This document shows, piece by piece, positions 48,368 through 58,884 of a stretch of DNA of 64,000 bases (position 1 is its first letter; each line of letters opens with the position of its first letter). The DNA is taken from NCBI GenBank assembly GCA_028688525.1, contig JAQTYA010000003.1, positions 20,988 through 84,987 of the forward strand, read 5' to 3'. Source of the stretch: Methylococcus sp. Its GTDB lineage: Bacteria > Pseudomonadota > Gammaproteobacteria > Methylococcales > Methylococcaceae. The notes below the pieces were generated by a model. The model made no database searches, was not told where the DNA came from, and saw only the letters and a list, made by a program, of their open reading frames with translations. The position numbers and the translations under genes were made by a program.

Positions 48368-50488
48368 ATGTTGGATCGCAGCATGACGAAATCGCTTTAC
48401 ATCGCGGCTACCGAAGCCGACTGCGGCAAAGCGCTGGTGGCGCTGGGCCTTACTGAACTTGCATTGAGAAAGACACCGAAGGTCGGATTCTTCCGGCCCA
48501 TCGTGCAAGAGGCCGGGGCCGACAACGACATTGCCTTAGTGCTAGGCAATTTCCGCCTTGGGCAACGCCACGAAGAGTCCTACGCGCTGCCGTACCGGGA
48601 GGTACATGCGCTGCTTAGCCAGAACCGGACCGACGAGATGCTGGAACGCGTCATCGCGGCCTACAAGAGGCTGGAGCAAAACTGCGATTTCATCGTCTGC
48701 CTGGGCACCGATCTGCTCGGCGAAATGGCCGCGCTGGAATTCGAGCTGAATTGCGAAATCGCGCGCAATCTCGGCGCCCCCATGCTGCTGGTGGGCAGCG
48801 CCTTGGGCAAGACCTTGGAGGATGCGGTCAATCCCCTGGTCATCGCCGCGGACGCTTGCCGCGACCGGGGCGGCCAAGTGGCCGGCGTGATCCTGAACAA
48901 GGCCGATCCGCAGGATCTGGACCGATACCGCGAAGCCTTGTCCGGGCAGTTGGGCGACAGGGTCGGCCTGCAGGCCGTGATCCCTTTCGACGCCAAACTC
49001 GGCAGTCCGACCGTCCGGGAAATCTCCGGGCAACTGGGTGCCGAGGTCTTGGGGGGCCACGACCGCCTGGACGGCCTGGTGTCCGGCTACCTGGTGGCGG
49101 CCATGCAGCTGCAGCATGCGCTCACCTGGCTGCAGGAGGGGCAGCTGGTCATCACCCCCGGCGACCGTGGGGACATCATAATTGGCATGATGCAGGCCGA
49201 CCGCTCGGCCCGTTACCCTTCGCTGGCCGGGCTGCTGCTGTCGGGCGGCCAGCGCCCCGAGCCTTCGATCTTGAGCCTGATCGAAGGCTTGCCGGATTCA
49301 TTGCCCATCATCGCCGTGCCTGCCGATACCTACAACACGGCGACCCAGGCACGCCAGGTCAAGAGCAAGCTGAGCGTGGGCGACCGCGGAAAAATCGAGC
49401 GCAGCATCACCGCATTCAACGATCATCTGGATGTAGAGCGGCTCGAGTCCCAGCTCAGCAACGTCAGCTTCAAGGGTGTCACGCCCCGGATGTTCACCTA
49501 CAACCTGATGCAGCGCGCCAAGGCGGACAAGCGCCACATCGTCCTGCCCGAACCCACCGATCCCCGGATTCTGCGGGCCGCGGCCCTGCTCACCGAGCGC
49601 GAGGCCGTCCGCCTCACCTTGCTGGGCTCCAGGCAGGAGGTGGAAAAGGTGGTCAAGCGCCACGCCATCCGCTTGGACCCGGAGGCCTTGGACATCGCCG
49701 ATCCGGCCACCGATGCCAGGCGCGAAACCTACGCGGAAACTTTCTTCGAGCTGCGGCGGCACAAGGGCATGACCCCGGACTCGGCGCTCGACTGCATGCT
49801 GGACGTATCTTATTTCGGCACCATGATGGTTTATCGGGGCGATGCCGACGGCATGGTGTCCGGCGCCATCCACACTACCCAACACACCGTGCTGCCGGCG
49901 CTGCAGATCATTAAGACCCGGCCGGGCTGCTCGATCGTGTCTTCGGTGTTTTTCATGTGTCTGGACGACGGCGTGGTGGTATACGGCGATTGCGCCGTCA
50001 ACCCCAATCCCAGCGCGGAACAGCTAGCGGAAATCGCCATCAGTTCCGCCGATACCGCGCGGATGTTCGGCATCGAACCCAGGATCGCCCTGCTGTCCTA
50101 CTCCTCGGGTACGTCAGGGACGGGGGCAGACGTCGAACGGGTGCGGGAAGCGACCCGCATCGCCCGGGAACGCCGGTCCGATCTGCTGCTAGAAGGGCCG
50201 ATCCAGTACGATGCCGCCGTCGATGCCGGCGTCGCTGCCCAGAAAATGCCGGGTTCGCCAGTGGCCGGCTGCGCCACCGTGTTCGTCTTTCCCGATCTGA
50301 ACACCGGCAACAACACCTACAAAGCCGTTCAGCGGGAAACCGGCTCGCTGGCGATCGGTCCCATCCTGCAAGGTTTGGCCAAACCCGTGAACGACCTCAG
50401 CCGCGGCTGCACCGTCGGAGACATCGTCAATACCGTCGTGATTACGGCGATTCAGGCTCAGGGACGGGACCAGGCGAATGCGCGGTAG
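48368..50488 (+). CDS. pta: Phosphate acetyltransferase (DRTGG + PTA_PTB)
   Basis: SLYIAATEADCGKALVALGL; MFTYNLMQRAKADKRHIVLPEPTDPRILRAA; VFPDLNTGNNTYKAVQR. Confidence 0.95.
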   Translation: MLDRSMTKSLYIAATEADCGKALVALGLTELALRKTPKVGFFRPIVQEAGADNDIALVLGNFRLGQRHEESYALPYREVHALLSQNRTDEMLERVIAAYKRLEQNCDFIVCLGTDLLGEMAALEFELNCEIARNLGAPMLLVGSALGKTLEDAVNPLVIAADACRDRGGQVAGVILNKADPQDLDRYREALSGQLGDRVGLQAVIPFDAKLGSPTVREISGQLGAEVLGGHDRLDGLVSGYLVAAMQLQHALTWLQEGQLVITPGDRGDIIIGMMQADRSARYPSLAGLLLSGGQRPEPSILSLIEGLPDSLPIIAVPADTYNTATQARQVKSKLSVGDRGKIERSITAFNDHLDVERLESQLSNVSFKGVTPRMFTYNLMQRAKADKRHIVLPEPTDPRILRAAALLTEREAVRLTLLGSRQEVEKVVKRHAIRLDPEALDIADPATDARRETYAETFFELRRHKGMTPDSALDCMLDVSYFGTMMVYRGDADGMVSGAIHTTQHTVLPALQIIKTRPGCSIVSSVFFMCLDDGVVVYGDCAVNPNPSAEQLAEIAISSADTARMFGIEPRIALLSYSSGTSGTGADVERVREATRIARERRSDLLLEGPIQYDAAVDAGVAAQKMPGSPVAGCATVFVFPDLNTGNNTYKAVQRETGSLAIGPILQGLAKPVNDLSRGCTVGDIVNTVVITAIQAQGRDQANAR

Positions 50489-50523
50489 CCGCACGTAACC
50501 CTGAGCCCGAAGGCGGGTTGCGT

Positions 50524-52263
50524 CTACCCATCCTCTAGATCCGGCACGGCGGATTCCTTGATCTGCACATGCAGCGCGCGCTCGGCGTCGACCTGAGGCT
50601 GCACCACGGTTTTGGAATAACCGAGGAGGTTCAAAACCTCAGCCGCGATTACCAGGCTCGATTCCAGCATTTCCGGAATGACGTAATCGGCGCCGGCCGC
50701 GATCAGCTCGGCGTGGTCGGTCTCGTTCTGGGTCCGAACCACGATCGGCAGGGTGTAGCCCTGCCGCCTGATCTGAGTGATGATCCGCTGTGCTTCGTTT
50801 AAGGATTTGAAGGTGAGGATGGCGAGCCGGGCGCGTTCCATGTGGCAGCGGCGCAGCAGATCCAGCCGCGCGCAGGAGCCGTAGATCACCGGGTCGCCGG
50901 CCGCGCGCCCTTCCTTGATCCGTTTGCTGTCGGGATCCAGTGCGATGTAGGGGACGCCGTTATTTTTGAGAAACTTGCCGATCATCTGGCCAACCCGTCC
51001 ATAGCCCGCCAGGATGATGTGATCGGACAAATGCGGCGGAATCCTGCTCAGCTCGCGGTCGCGGCCCGAGACTCGCTGGCCGGCCAGGCGCGCCACCCAT
51101 TGGCTAATCTCGAAGCTGTAACGGATCAGCCAGGGCGACAGGATCAGGCTGCCGACGATGATGGCCAGCGCCAGGGATGAGATGCGGGGTGGCAACACAT
51201 TGAGCTGCGCGCCCAGCGTGATGAGCGCCAGGCCGAATTCGCTGGCCTGCGCCAGGATAACCCCGGTCTTGGAAGCGGTCGTGACGGATTCGCCCATCAG
51301 GCGGCCGGCAAGGGTGATGATGGCCGATTTAGCGAGAATCAACAGGGCGATGCCGAGCAGGACGATGCGGCCGTCTTCGGCAAGTATGTCGAAATCGATC
51401 TGCATGCCGACGCTGGCGAAGAACACGCCCATCAGGATGTCTTTGAAGGGCCGGATATCCGCTTCCACCTGGTGTTTGAATTCGCCCTCGCCCAGCATCA
51501 CCCCCGTCAGGAACGCGCCCAGTGCCATGGAAAGCCCGAAGGCCTGAGTCAGCCAGGCGGAAAGCAGGATGATGGCGAGCACGGTCAGCACGAACACCTC
51601 GTCCGAGCGCCCGCGGGCCACTTCGTGAAAGATGGGCGGCAGCAGCCATTTGCCGGCGCCGATCAGGATCATGACCAACACGGCCCCTTTTTCAACGACT
51701 TGCAGCAGCTGCTCATGGACGGAAGGCTCTCCGCTCCCGGCCAGCGCTGGCACCAGGATCAGACCCAGCAGCGCCGCCAGATCCTGGAAAATCAGCACGC
51801 CTACCGCGAGCTGGGCGTGGTGGCGGTTGATCAACTTCAGCGTGCGCAGTTCGCGGATGACCAGCGCCGTCGACGACAACGCCATGGAGCCGGCCACGAC
51901 CAGCGTGGCGCCCAGCGGCCAGGCCAAGCCGTAATGAAGCACTGCGGCGAAGGCCGACAGCGTCAGCAGCATCTGCAGCGAACCGAGTCCGAACACCGCC
52001 CGGCTGAGGTGCAGCAACTGCCGGACCGAGAACTCCAGACCCAACTCGAACATCAGAAACACCAGCCCCAGCTCGGATAGAAAATGGATGTTTTCGCCGC
52101 TAGTCACCATGCCGAGCCCGAATCGCCCCACCAAGGCGCCGGCGAACAAATAGGCCAGAATGTCCGGCAGCCGCAAGCGCTGGAACAGCAGGACGCTGGC
52201 CAGTGATGCGATCAGCAGGACCAGGAGCTCGCTGAAGAAACTGGGATAGAGGTGTTCGGGCAT
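50524..52263 (-). CDS. CPA2 cation:proton antiporter with RCK/TrkA-N domain (KefB/YbaL-like)
   Basis: LRLPDILAYLFAGALVGRFG; GSMALSSTALVIREL; IILAGYGRVGQMIGKFL. Confidence 0.9.
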   Translation of the reverse strand: MPEHLYPSFFSELLVLLIASLASVLLFQRLRLPDILAYLFAGALVGRFGLGMVTSGENIHFLSELGLVFLMFELGLEFSVRQLLHLSRAVFGLGSLQMLLTLSAFAAVLHYGLAWPLGATLVVAGSMALSSTALVIRELRTLKLINRHHAQLAVGVLIFQDLAALLGLILVPALAGSGEPSVHEQLLQVVEKGAVLVMILIGAGKWLLPPIFHEVARGRSDEVFVLTVLAIILLSAWLTQAFGLSMALGAFLTGVMLGEGEFKHQVEADIRPFKDILMGVFFASVGMQIDFDILAEDGRIVLLGIALLILAKSAIITLAGRLMGESVTTASKTGVILAQASEFGLALITLGAQLNVLPPRISSLALAIIVGSLILSPWLIRYSFEISQWVARLAGQRVSGRDRELSRIPPHLSDHIILAGYGRVGQMIGKFLKNNGVPYIALDPDSKRIKEGRAAGDPVIYGSCARLDLLRRCHMERARLAILTFKSLNEAQRIITQIRRQGYTLPIVVRTQNETDHAELIAAGADYVIPEMLESSLVIAAEVLNLLGYSKTVVQPQVDAERALHVQIKESAVPDLEDG

Positions 52264-52488
52264 GAGGGGTTCGGATTCGGGTACAAAGAGCGGAAGTTTT
52301 CGCCGCTTTCCGCCACCACTGTCGGGCGCGCGGTGGCATCCGTCAAGCCCGTGTTGCTCGAAACGCATTGTATGACACGTCTTGCGGAACGGCTGAAATC
52401 TGCTAGCTTTCTCCCTCCGGGAGAGGTGTTCTGGGCGCTCAGCAGGACATTGAAACGAATTCAAAAGTACAGCCGAGGAATGCAGCAC

Positions 52489-52806
52489 ATGGGATTGTTC
52501 GCCTGGTTTTCCGCCAATAAGGAAGTCGATCTGTTTGCCAAGACGTTGGCCCAGGACATCGCTAAGCGTTATCCGCCGTCCATGGATACCGCTCAGGAAA
52601 AGCGGGTATCCGCCAACCGACTGACCAAGATACTGGAAGATGCTTATGCCAAGGCCAAGCAGTTCAACCAGGAGAAGCGGCTCGGGACGTATAAGAAAGC
52701 CAAGTTCGGCAACACCTTCCGCTGGGAGTTGAAAGAGCTGGGTTACAGCAAGGAATTCATCGAGGTGGCGACGGAAGGACTGATCGTCTACATGAGCAGG
52801 AAGTAG
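52489..52806 (+). CDS. Hypothetical 105-aa protein
   Basis: MGLFAWFSANKEVDLFAKTLAQDIAKRYPP... Confidence 0.6.
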   Translation: MGLFAWFSANKEVDLFAKTLAQDIAKRYPPSMDTAQEKRVSANRLTKILEDAYAKAKQFNQEKRLGTYKKAKFGNTFRWELKELGYSKEFIEVATEGLIVYMSRK

Positions 52807-52824
52807 ACGGGGCCGTCAGAGGGC

Positions 52825-54579
52825 ATGCTCGTCCAGGTCTTTAAGCACGCTGTGAGCGCTCTAACCGAACGCGGCAGCCGTCGATCCGCCGACCTCGCCA
52901 GTCTCCTGGAAAACGCCTGCGCACTAGCCGCCGCAGGCGATTCCTCGGCGGCTGAAGCGGCCTTTGCCGCCATTCTTCGGCAGTCGCCGGCCTCGGCCGA
53001 GGCTTTGCACGGCTTGGGACGATTGCAGGGCATGCGCGGCGAATGGGCTCTTGCGGGGCAAAACCTGGCCAAGGCCGTCCAGCTCAGGCCCGAGTTTGCC
53101 GAGGCCTGGGTCGATCTGGGCAATGTTCACCAAATGTCCGGCAGCTTGGAAGATGCCATGGCAGCGTATCGGCGAGCCTTGACGGCGGACGACACCAACG
53201 CCTTGGCCTGGTGCAATCTCGGCATATGCCAGCAGAAGCGCACGGAGTTGGCCGAGGCCTCCAGCAGCTTCCGCCGGGCACTGGAGCTGAATCCACGTTT
53301 CGGGTTGGCTTTGCGGCATTGGGTGAGTCTCCAGGAAATGCTGGCTTGGCCGAAGGACGCTCACGACCTCCTGGAACGAAGGGCTCGCGCGGCGCCGGAC
53401 GATGGCGAAATTCAAGCCGCCCTAGGATTCATGCTGCTCAAGCATGGCTTTCGTCCGGCCGAGGCGGTCGCGCATTTCGACCGAGCACTAGCACTGGGCG
53501 CTACGGGGGCCGAATTGCACGGCAATCGAGGTATCGCCCTCCAGGATCTCGGCCGTATCGACGACGCGCTGGCTGCTTATGAAACGGCCCTGGCGCTGGA
53601 ACCCGAGAACCGATCCGTGCGTTTCCACCGGGCCCTCGCGCGGCTACTGGTTCACGATTTCGAAAACGCCTGGGCCGACTACGAACTTCGCCTGCTCAGC
53701 GAGGACCACCCTCGGCGTGCATTTCCCTATCCGCGCTGGGACGGCTCCGGCCTGAGCGGCAAGACTATTCTGGTTTACGCCGAACAGGGCTTGGGCGACG
53801 AAATCATGTTCGCCTCCTGCCTGCCCGACGTCGTCGCCCGGGCCGGGCATTGCGTGATCGAGTGCAACGAGAAATTGGCGCCGATTTTCCGGCGTTCGTT
53901 CCCGACCGCTACGGTGCACGGCGGCAGCCAGCACGACGACCAGGCGTGGCTATCCCAGATGTCTCCGATTGACTGTTGCACTCCTATAGGCAGCCTGCCG
54001 CTTTACTTCCGCAACCGCCTCGCCGACTTCCCCTCGCACGATGGATATCTCAAGGCCGATGAAGAGCGCGTGGCACATTGGCGCCAGGTGTTGGAATCGC
54101 TAGGCCCAGGATTGAAGGTAGGCATTTCCTGGAGAGGCGGCACATGCCAAACCCGGCAGAGCTACCGCTCCCTTCCCTTGGAATCGCTAGCGCCGATCCT
54201 TGAAGTCGACGGTACGCATTTCGTCAATCTGCAGTACGGCGAATGCCGACAGGAGATTGCAAAGCTCCAGGCGGCACAAGACTTGACCGTACATGATTTC
54301 CCGGAGGCCATCGCCGATTACGATGAAACCGCTGCCTTGGTAACCGCGCTGGATCTGGTCATCAGCGTCTGCACGGCGGCGGTTCAACTGGCCGGAGCGC
54401 TGGGCAGGCCGGTCTGGGTGCTGGCGCCGGCCGGGCCCGAGTGGCCGTTCGGGATCGTCGAGTGCCCGATGCCCTGGCATCCGAGCTGCCGCGTTTTCAG
54501 GCAGTCTGCGCCATTAGCTTGGGAAGACGTCGTTTTTCGCGTGAGGAATGAATTGATCGCGTGTCTCGATGAAAATTAG
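52825..54579 (+). CDS. TPR + GT9-like glycosyltransferase, paralog 1
   Basis: TPR repeats; YAEQGLGDEIMFASCLPD; GISWRGG; SVCTAAVQLAGALGRPVWVLAP. Confidence 0.85.
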   Translation: MLVQVFKHAVSALTERGSRRSADLASLLENACALAAAGDSSAAEAAFAAILRQSPASAEALHGLGRLQGMRGEWALAGQNLAKAVQLRPEFAEAWVDLGNVHQMSGSLEDAMAAYRRALTADDTNALAWCNLGICQQKRTELAEASSSFRRALELNPRFGLALRHWVSLQEMLAWPKDAHDLLERRARAAPDDGEIQAALGFMLLKHGFRPAEAVAHFDRALALGATGAELHGNRGIALQDLGRIDDALAAYETALALEPENRSVRFHRALARLLVHDFENAWADYELRLLSEDHPRRAFPYPRWDGSGLSGKTILVYAEQGLGDEIMFASCLPDVVARAGHCVIECNEKLAPIFRRSFPTATVHGGSQHDDQAWLSQMSPIDCCTPIGSLPLYFRNRLADFPSHDGYLKADEERVAHWRQVLESLGPGLKVGISWRGGTCQTRQSYRSLPLESLAPILEVDGTHFVNLQYGECRQEIAKLQAAQDLTVHDFPEAIADYDETAALVTALDLVISVCTAAVQLAGALGRPVWVLAPAGPEWPFGIVECPMPWHPSCRVFRQSAPLAWEDVVFRVRNELIACLDEN

Positions 54580-56185
54580 CTGGATCACTTTTGCCAGTCT
54601 CCGAGCGGAAAACGGCAAAATCGCATCGGATATGGCAAGCGCGCGCTATCGCATGCTCCTGCCGGGCGAGTATCTTCGAGGTCAGGGACACGAGATAGCA
54701 TTTCACAGCATCGGCTTGGATGTGTGCTGGGAATCCTATCCCCGCGATTCGCTGGATGCCGATGTCGTCATCTTTTCGAAGAGTTTCAACAGAGCGAACG
54801 AGGAGGCGGCATCTTTCGCCAGAGCGAACGGTGCCAAAGTCATTTTCGACGTCAGCGACAACCATTTCAGAAACCCTGAGTTAAGCGGCCATTACCACGC
54901 CATGGCTGTCATGGCGAATCAGGTGACCGTGCCGACTGCAGCGATGGGCAAAGCCGTTTCCGAGCACACCGGTATCGCTCCCGCCATCATCCCCGATCCG
55001 GTTGAGGGACAGAGAAAGTTGCCTGCCGCCATCGAATACGGCAAACGGCGCTTCGGGCTGTTTCCTGCACGTAGACAAGCCGTGCGTCTGCTCTGGTTCG
55101 GGCATCCGTCCAACCTGCCCGCCTTACTGGAAATAATGCGTTCTCTTATGGCCTTGGCGAAGGAATATCCGATAGCGCTGGACATCGTCACCTCCAGGAA
55201 TGCCTTGCTAGAAGGAGTGCTGTGGAAGCAGGCGATGGAGGGAGGGAAAGACTTTCGCCTCTCGTTTTCCGAATGGTCCCCCCAGGCAATGGAAAATGCT
55301 CTGGATCGTTGCGATTTGGTAATTATCCCCAGCGACATCGAGGGGACTAGGGAGTCCGTTAAAAGCCACAACAGGCTGGCTGAGGCGCTTTGGGCGGGTA
55401 AATATGTCGTTGCTCATCCGCTGCCGGCCTACCAGGATTTCATCGACTGGGCATGGATCAGCGAGGATCTGATTGCGGGAATCAAATGGGCGTTGACGCA
55501 TCCGGATATGGCGTCCGCCCAAGTGGCGCAAGCACAGTCGTTCATAGAAGATCACTTCTCGCCCGAAAACATTGGCGCACGCTGGGCGGAGGCTATCTCC
55601 GAAGTAAACCAAGGTACGCAGCGCAACGAGATACCGGTCGGCATCTTAACGGTCGCCGATCCGACCCGGTTGAATCTCGGCTGCGGGGACAAAGTACTTA
55701 CGGGGTACCTGAATTTTGATGTTGCAGCTAGCCGTGACGGGAAGAAACCAGACATTATTTGTGACCTTCGTACCTTGCCGATTGAGGACGACTCAGCGGA
55801 CGAAGTCCTTTCCGTTCATGTCGTCGAGCATTTTTGGCGGTGGGAGGTCCAAGATGTATTGCGGGAATGGATTAGGGTTTTGAAGCCTGGAGGCACGATG
55901 ATCGTGGAATGCCCGAATCTGATGGCTGCGTGTCAGGAAATCATCAGGCATCCCGAAAGCGTCAAAGGGGAGGGGATGGAGTGCCGGAGATCGATGTGGG
56001 TTCTATATGGAGATCCTTCCTGGCACGATCCGCTGATGGTTCATCGCTGGGGCTACACGCCAGAGAGCCTAGCGGACCTGATGCGGCAATCTGGGTTAAC
56101 TCACGTTCGTCAGGAGCCTGCCCAATTCAAGTTAAGAGAGCCTAGGGATATGCGGGTGGTCGGCATGAAGCCTCATTCTTCCTGA
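54569..56185 (+). CDS. GT-B glycosyltransferase fused to SAM methyltransferase
   Basis: ARYRMLLPGEYLRGQGHEI... SHNRLAEALWAGKYVVA; then RLNLGCGDKVLTGYLNFDV, VLKPGGTMIVECPN. Confidence 0.8.
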   Translation: MKISWITFASLRAENGKIASDMASARYRMLLPGEYLRGQGHEIAFHSIGLDVCWESYPRDSLDADVVIFSKSFNRANEEAASFARANGAKVIFDVSDNHFRNPELSGHYHAMAVMANQVTVPTAAMGKAVSEHTGIAPAIIPDPVEGQRKLPAAIEYGKRRFGLFPARRQAVRLLWFGHPSNLPALLEIMRSLMALAKEYPIALDIVTSRNALLEGVLWKQAMEGGKDFRLSFSEWSPQAMENALDRCDLVIIPSDIEGTRESVKSHNRLAEALWAGKYVVAHPLPAYQDFIDWAWISEDLIAGIKWALTHPDMASAQVAQAQSFIEDHFSPENIGARWAEAISEVNQGTQRNEIPVGILTVADPTRLNLGCGDKVLTGYLNFDVAASRDGKKPDIICDLRTLPIEDDSADEVLSVHVVEHFWRWEVQDVLREWIRVLKPGGTMIVECPNLMAACQEIIRHPESVKGEGMECRRSMWVLYGDPSWHDPLMVHRWGYTPESLADLMRQSGLTHVRQEPAQFKLREPRDMRVVGMKPHSS

Positions 56186-56348
56186 TGCTGCCGGGCCTAG
56201 CGTTGCAGAGATAGGGATACCTACTCCGCTGTATCCAGGCATTCGCTGAACGGAACCGAAGCGAACTGCCTGACGGCGCCATCCCTCTCGGATGAGCCAT
56301 GAACAGCATTGATTTTCGGGGCCTCAGTCATTCGTCGAGAGGAATATA

Positions 56349-57092
56349 ATGGCAGATTCAAATAATAATATCTGGACTATTGCAGAAAATAGTGCGCAAG
56401 AAACTCAAACCATTCGGGTTTTCATCGGTTACGATCCGCGCGAAGCCTTGGCGTTCAGCGTTCTGGCTCATAGCATCCACGTCAGAGCCTCGCAACCGGT
56501 TTCCATCGCGCCCTTGATGCTGTCCCAGTTGCGCGGAGTCTACAGGAGGGAGCGCAATCCGTTACAGTCCACGGACTTTTCTTTCAGCCGTTTCCTCGTG
56601 CCGTATCTGTCTGAATTTTCAGGATGGTCCCTCTTCATGGATTGCGACATGCTGGTCCTGGACGATATCGCAGAGCTTTGGGCTTTGCGAGACGAGCGCT
56701 ACGCCGTTCAAGTGGTCATGCACAACCATGTGCCTCAGGAGGAGATCAAGTTTCTCGATGCAGCGCAGACCAAATATGAGAAAAAGAACTGGTCCAGCGT
56801 CATGCTCTTCAATAATGCAAGATGCCGCGCCTTGACACCTGATTACGTCAATACCGCTTCCGGACTCGAATTGCACCAGTTCAAATGGCTCGATGACGAC
56901 AATTTGATAGGGGAAATACCGCCTCGCTGGAATCACCTCGTGGGATACGACTCTCCCTCCATCGACGTATCTCTCGTGCACTACACCATCGGTGGGCCCT
57001 ATTTCGAGGAATACCGAGACTGCGAGTATTCCGAAGAATGGCGCTCGGAACTCGCGGATGTGCTGCGGGTCGATCAGCGGCAGGCTCGCTAA
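56349..57092 (+). CDS. Glycosyltransferase, GT8-like
   Basis: IRVFIGYDPREALAFSVLAHSI; SLFMDCDMLVLDDI (DxD). Confidence 0.75.
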   Translation: MADSNNNIWTIAENSAQETQTIRVFIGYDPREALAFSVLAHSIHVRASQPVSIAPLMLSQLRGVYRRERNPLQSTDFSFSRFLVPYLSEFSGWSLFMDCDMLVLDDIAELWALRDERYAVQVVMHNHVPQEEIKFLDAAQTKYEKKNWSSVMLFNNARCRALTPDYVNTASGLELHQFKWLDDDNLIGEIPPRWNHLVGYDSPSIDVSLVHYTIGGPYFEEYRDCEYSEEWRSELADVLRVDQRQAR

Positions 57093-57123
57093 TCCCATTT
57101 GCGGTTCGGCGAAGGATGCGTCC

Positions 57124-58884
57124 ATGTTACTAAGGCTATTAAAGGATATCTGCTCATCCGCCGGAGCGGAGAATTCACGCAAGGATGAAAAGGCCGCATC
57201 TTCTCTATCTGAACTTCCTTCTTCTCGGACCGGTGGAGAAGCGGACGATGAATCCGACGGCGCGGCAATCGACTCGTTTTACCGGCAGTTCGAGAGAGGC
57301 TTGGCCGAAGGCGACCTTGCAATGGCGGAAACGTGTTGCCGAAGCGTGCTGGACCTGCGGCCCGATGCGGCTCTGGCGCACGCCAATCTCGCCAGGGTGA
57401 GACTGGCTCAAAGGCGGGGCTTGGAAGCCGCCGATTGTCTGCGCCGAGCCGAAAGCGTACCGGGGCTCGATGCCAAAACCCATAACCGCATCGGTGTGGT
57501 CTGGCTGGATCTCGACGATGGCGCTAAGGCTGAATCGTGTTTCCGTACCGCACTGGCCAAGGACGACAGGCACGCCTATGCCTGGTGCAATCTGGGCATC
57601 GTGTTGCAACGGAAAGGCCAACTCGAAGAATCCTTGGCCTGTTTCCGGCATGCCTTGGAACTGAAGCCTGATTTTGCCGAAGCCATGCATAATTGCGGGC
57701 TCTTGCTGAGAGATTTAGGCAGGTCGGACGAGGCCTTGGGGATGTTCGAAGACGCCGTGGCGCTGAAGCCGGAGTTCGCACTGGCCCATGCCAATATCGG
57801 TGTAGTGCACCAAGACCTCGGCGATATCGGCGAAGCGTTTGCCTCCTTCGATCGGGCGTTGCAGCTCGAACCCGAATCCGGGGATATTCACCTCACGAAA
57901 GCCCATTTGTTGCTTTCGGCCGGACGGTTCCGCCAAGGCTGGGAGGAACAGGAATACCGGCGTCTGGCTCCGGAATTTCCGCTTGGCCGGTTCCCGTTTC
58001 CCGAATGGGAGGGCGAGGAACTCGCCGGGAAAAATCTCTTGATTTATGCCGAGCAGGGGATAGGCGATGAAATCATGCTGGCCGGATGTTTTCCCGATTT
58101 GTTCGCCAAGGGAGGCCGCTGTGTCGTCGAATGCGATCCCCGGCTTGAAACCCTGTATCGGCGTTCTTTTCCGCAGGCCGAATTTGCCGGGAAAAGATTC
58201 AAAAGCCCGGAAACCTGGCTGGATGCCTACCAGCCTATCGACCTGCAAATCCCCGTAGGCAGTCTTCCCCGGTTTTTCCGGAACGAAGAGGCGGATTTTC
58301 CCCGCCACTCGGGATACCTACTGGCCGATCCAAAGCGCATCACACGTTGGAAGGAACGGCTTAATGCCTTAGGTTCGGGTCTGAGAGTCGGACTGTCGTG
58401 GCGAGGCGGGACCAGCAGGACCAACGCGTACCTACGCTCCTTACCTTTAGAGACCTGCTTGCCGCTGCTCGGCCGGCCGAATGTGCATTACGTGAATCTT
58501 CAGTACACCGATTGCCGAGACGAGCTTGAGTCGCTGCATGCGCGGTACGGTATCCGAGTTCATGCTTGGCGCGAGATAGAAAGCGACTACGAGGAAACGG
58601 CGGCTTTGGTCGCCAATCTGGACTTGGTCATAAGCGTGTGCACCGCCGTCGTGCATCTGGCCGGCGCGTTGGGCGTGCCGGTCTGGGTCATGGTGCCGAG
58701 TTCGCCGGGCTGGCGATACCTGCGGGAAGGAGAACGCCTCCCTTGGTACCCATCGGCTCGTCTATTCCGGCAGGCGAGCGCCCTACGTTGGGAACCCGTC
58801 ATTGAGAGGATCGGCGCGGAACTCGATACGCTGACGCATGCCCCTTCATTCATACACTCAGGCGACATAGAGGTGGCTCGATGA
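57124..58884 (+). CDS. TPR + GT9-like glycosyltransferase, paralog 2
   Basis: TPRs; YAEQGIGDEIMLAGCFPDLF; GLSWRGG; SVCTAVVHLAGALGVPVWVMVP. Confidence 0.85.
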   Translation: MLLRLLKDICSSAGAENSRKDEKAASSLSELPSSRTGGEADDESDGAAIDSFYRQFERGLAEGDLAMAETCCRSVLDLRPDAALAHANLARVRLAQRRGLEAADCLRRAESVPGLDAKTHNRIGVVWLDLDDGAKAESCFRTALAKDDRHAYAWCNLGIVLQRKGQLEESLACFRHALELKPDFAEAMHNCGLLLRDLGRSDEALGMFEDAVALKPEFALAHANIGVVHQDLGDIGEAFASFDRALQLEPESGDIHLTKAHLLLSAGRFRQGWEEQEYRRLAPEFPLGRFPFPEWEGEELAGKNLLIYAEQGIGDEIMLAGCFPDLFAKGGRCVVECDPRLETLYRRSFPQAEFAGKRFKSPETWLDAYQPIDLQIPVGSLPRFFRNEEADFPRHSGYLLADPKRITRWKERLNALGSGLRVGLSWRGGTSRTNAYLRSLPLETCLPLLGRPNVHYVNLQYTDCRDELESLHARYGIRVHAWREIESDYEETAALVANLDLVISVCTAVVHLAGALGVPVWVMVPSSPGWRYLREGERLPWYPSARLFRQASALRWEPVIERIGAELDTLTHAPSFIHSGDIEVAR

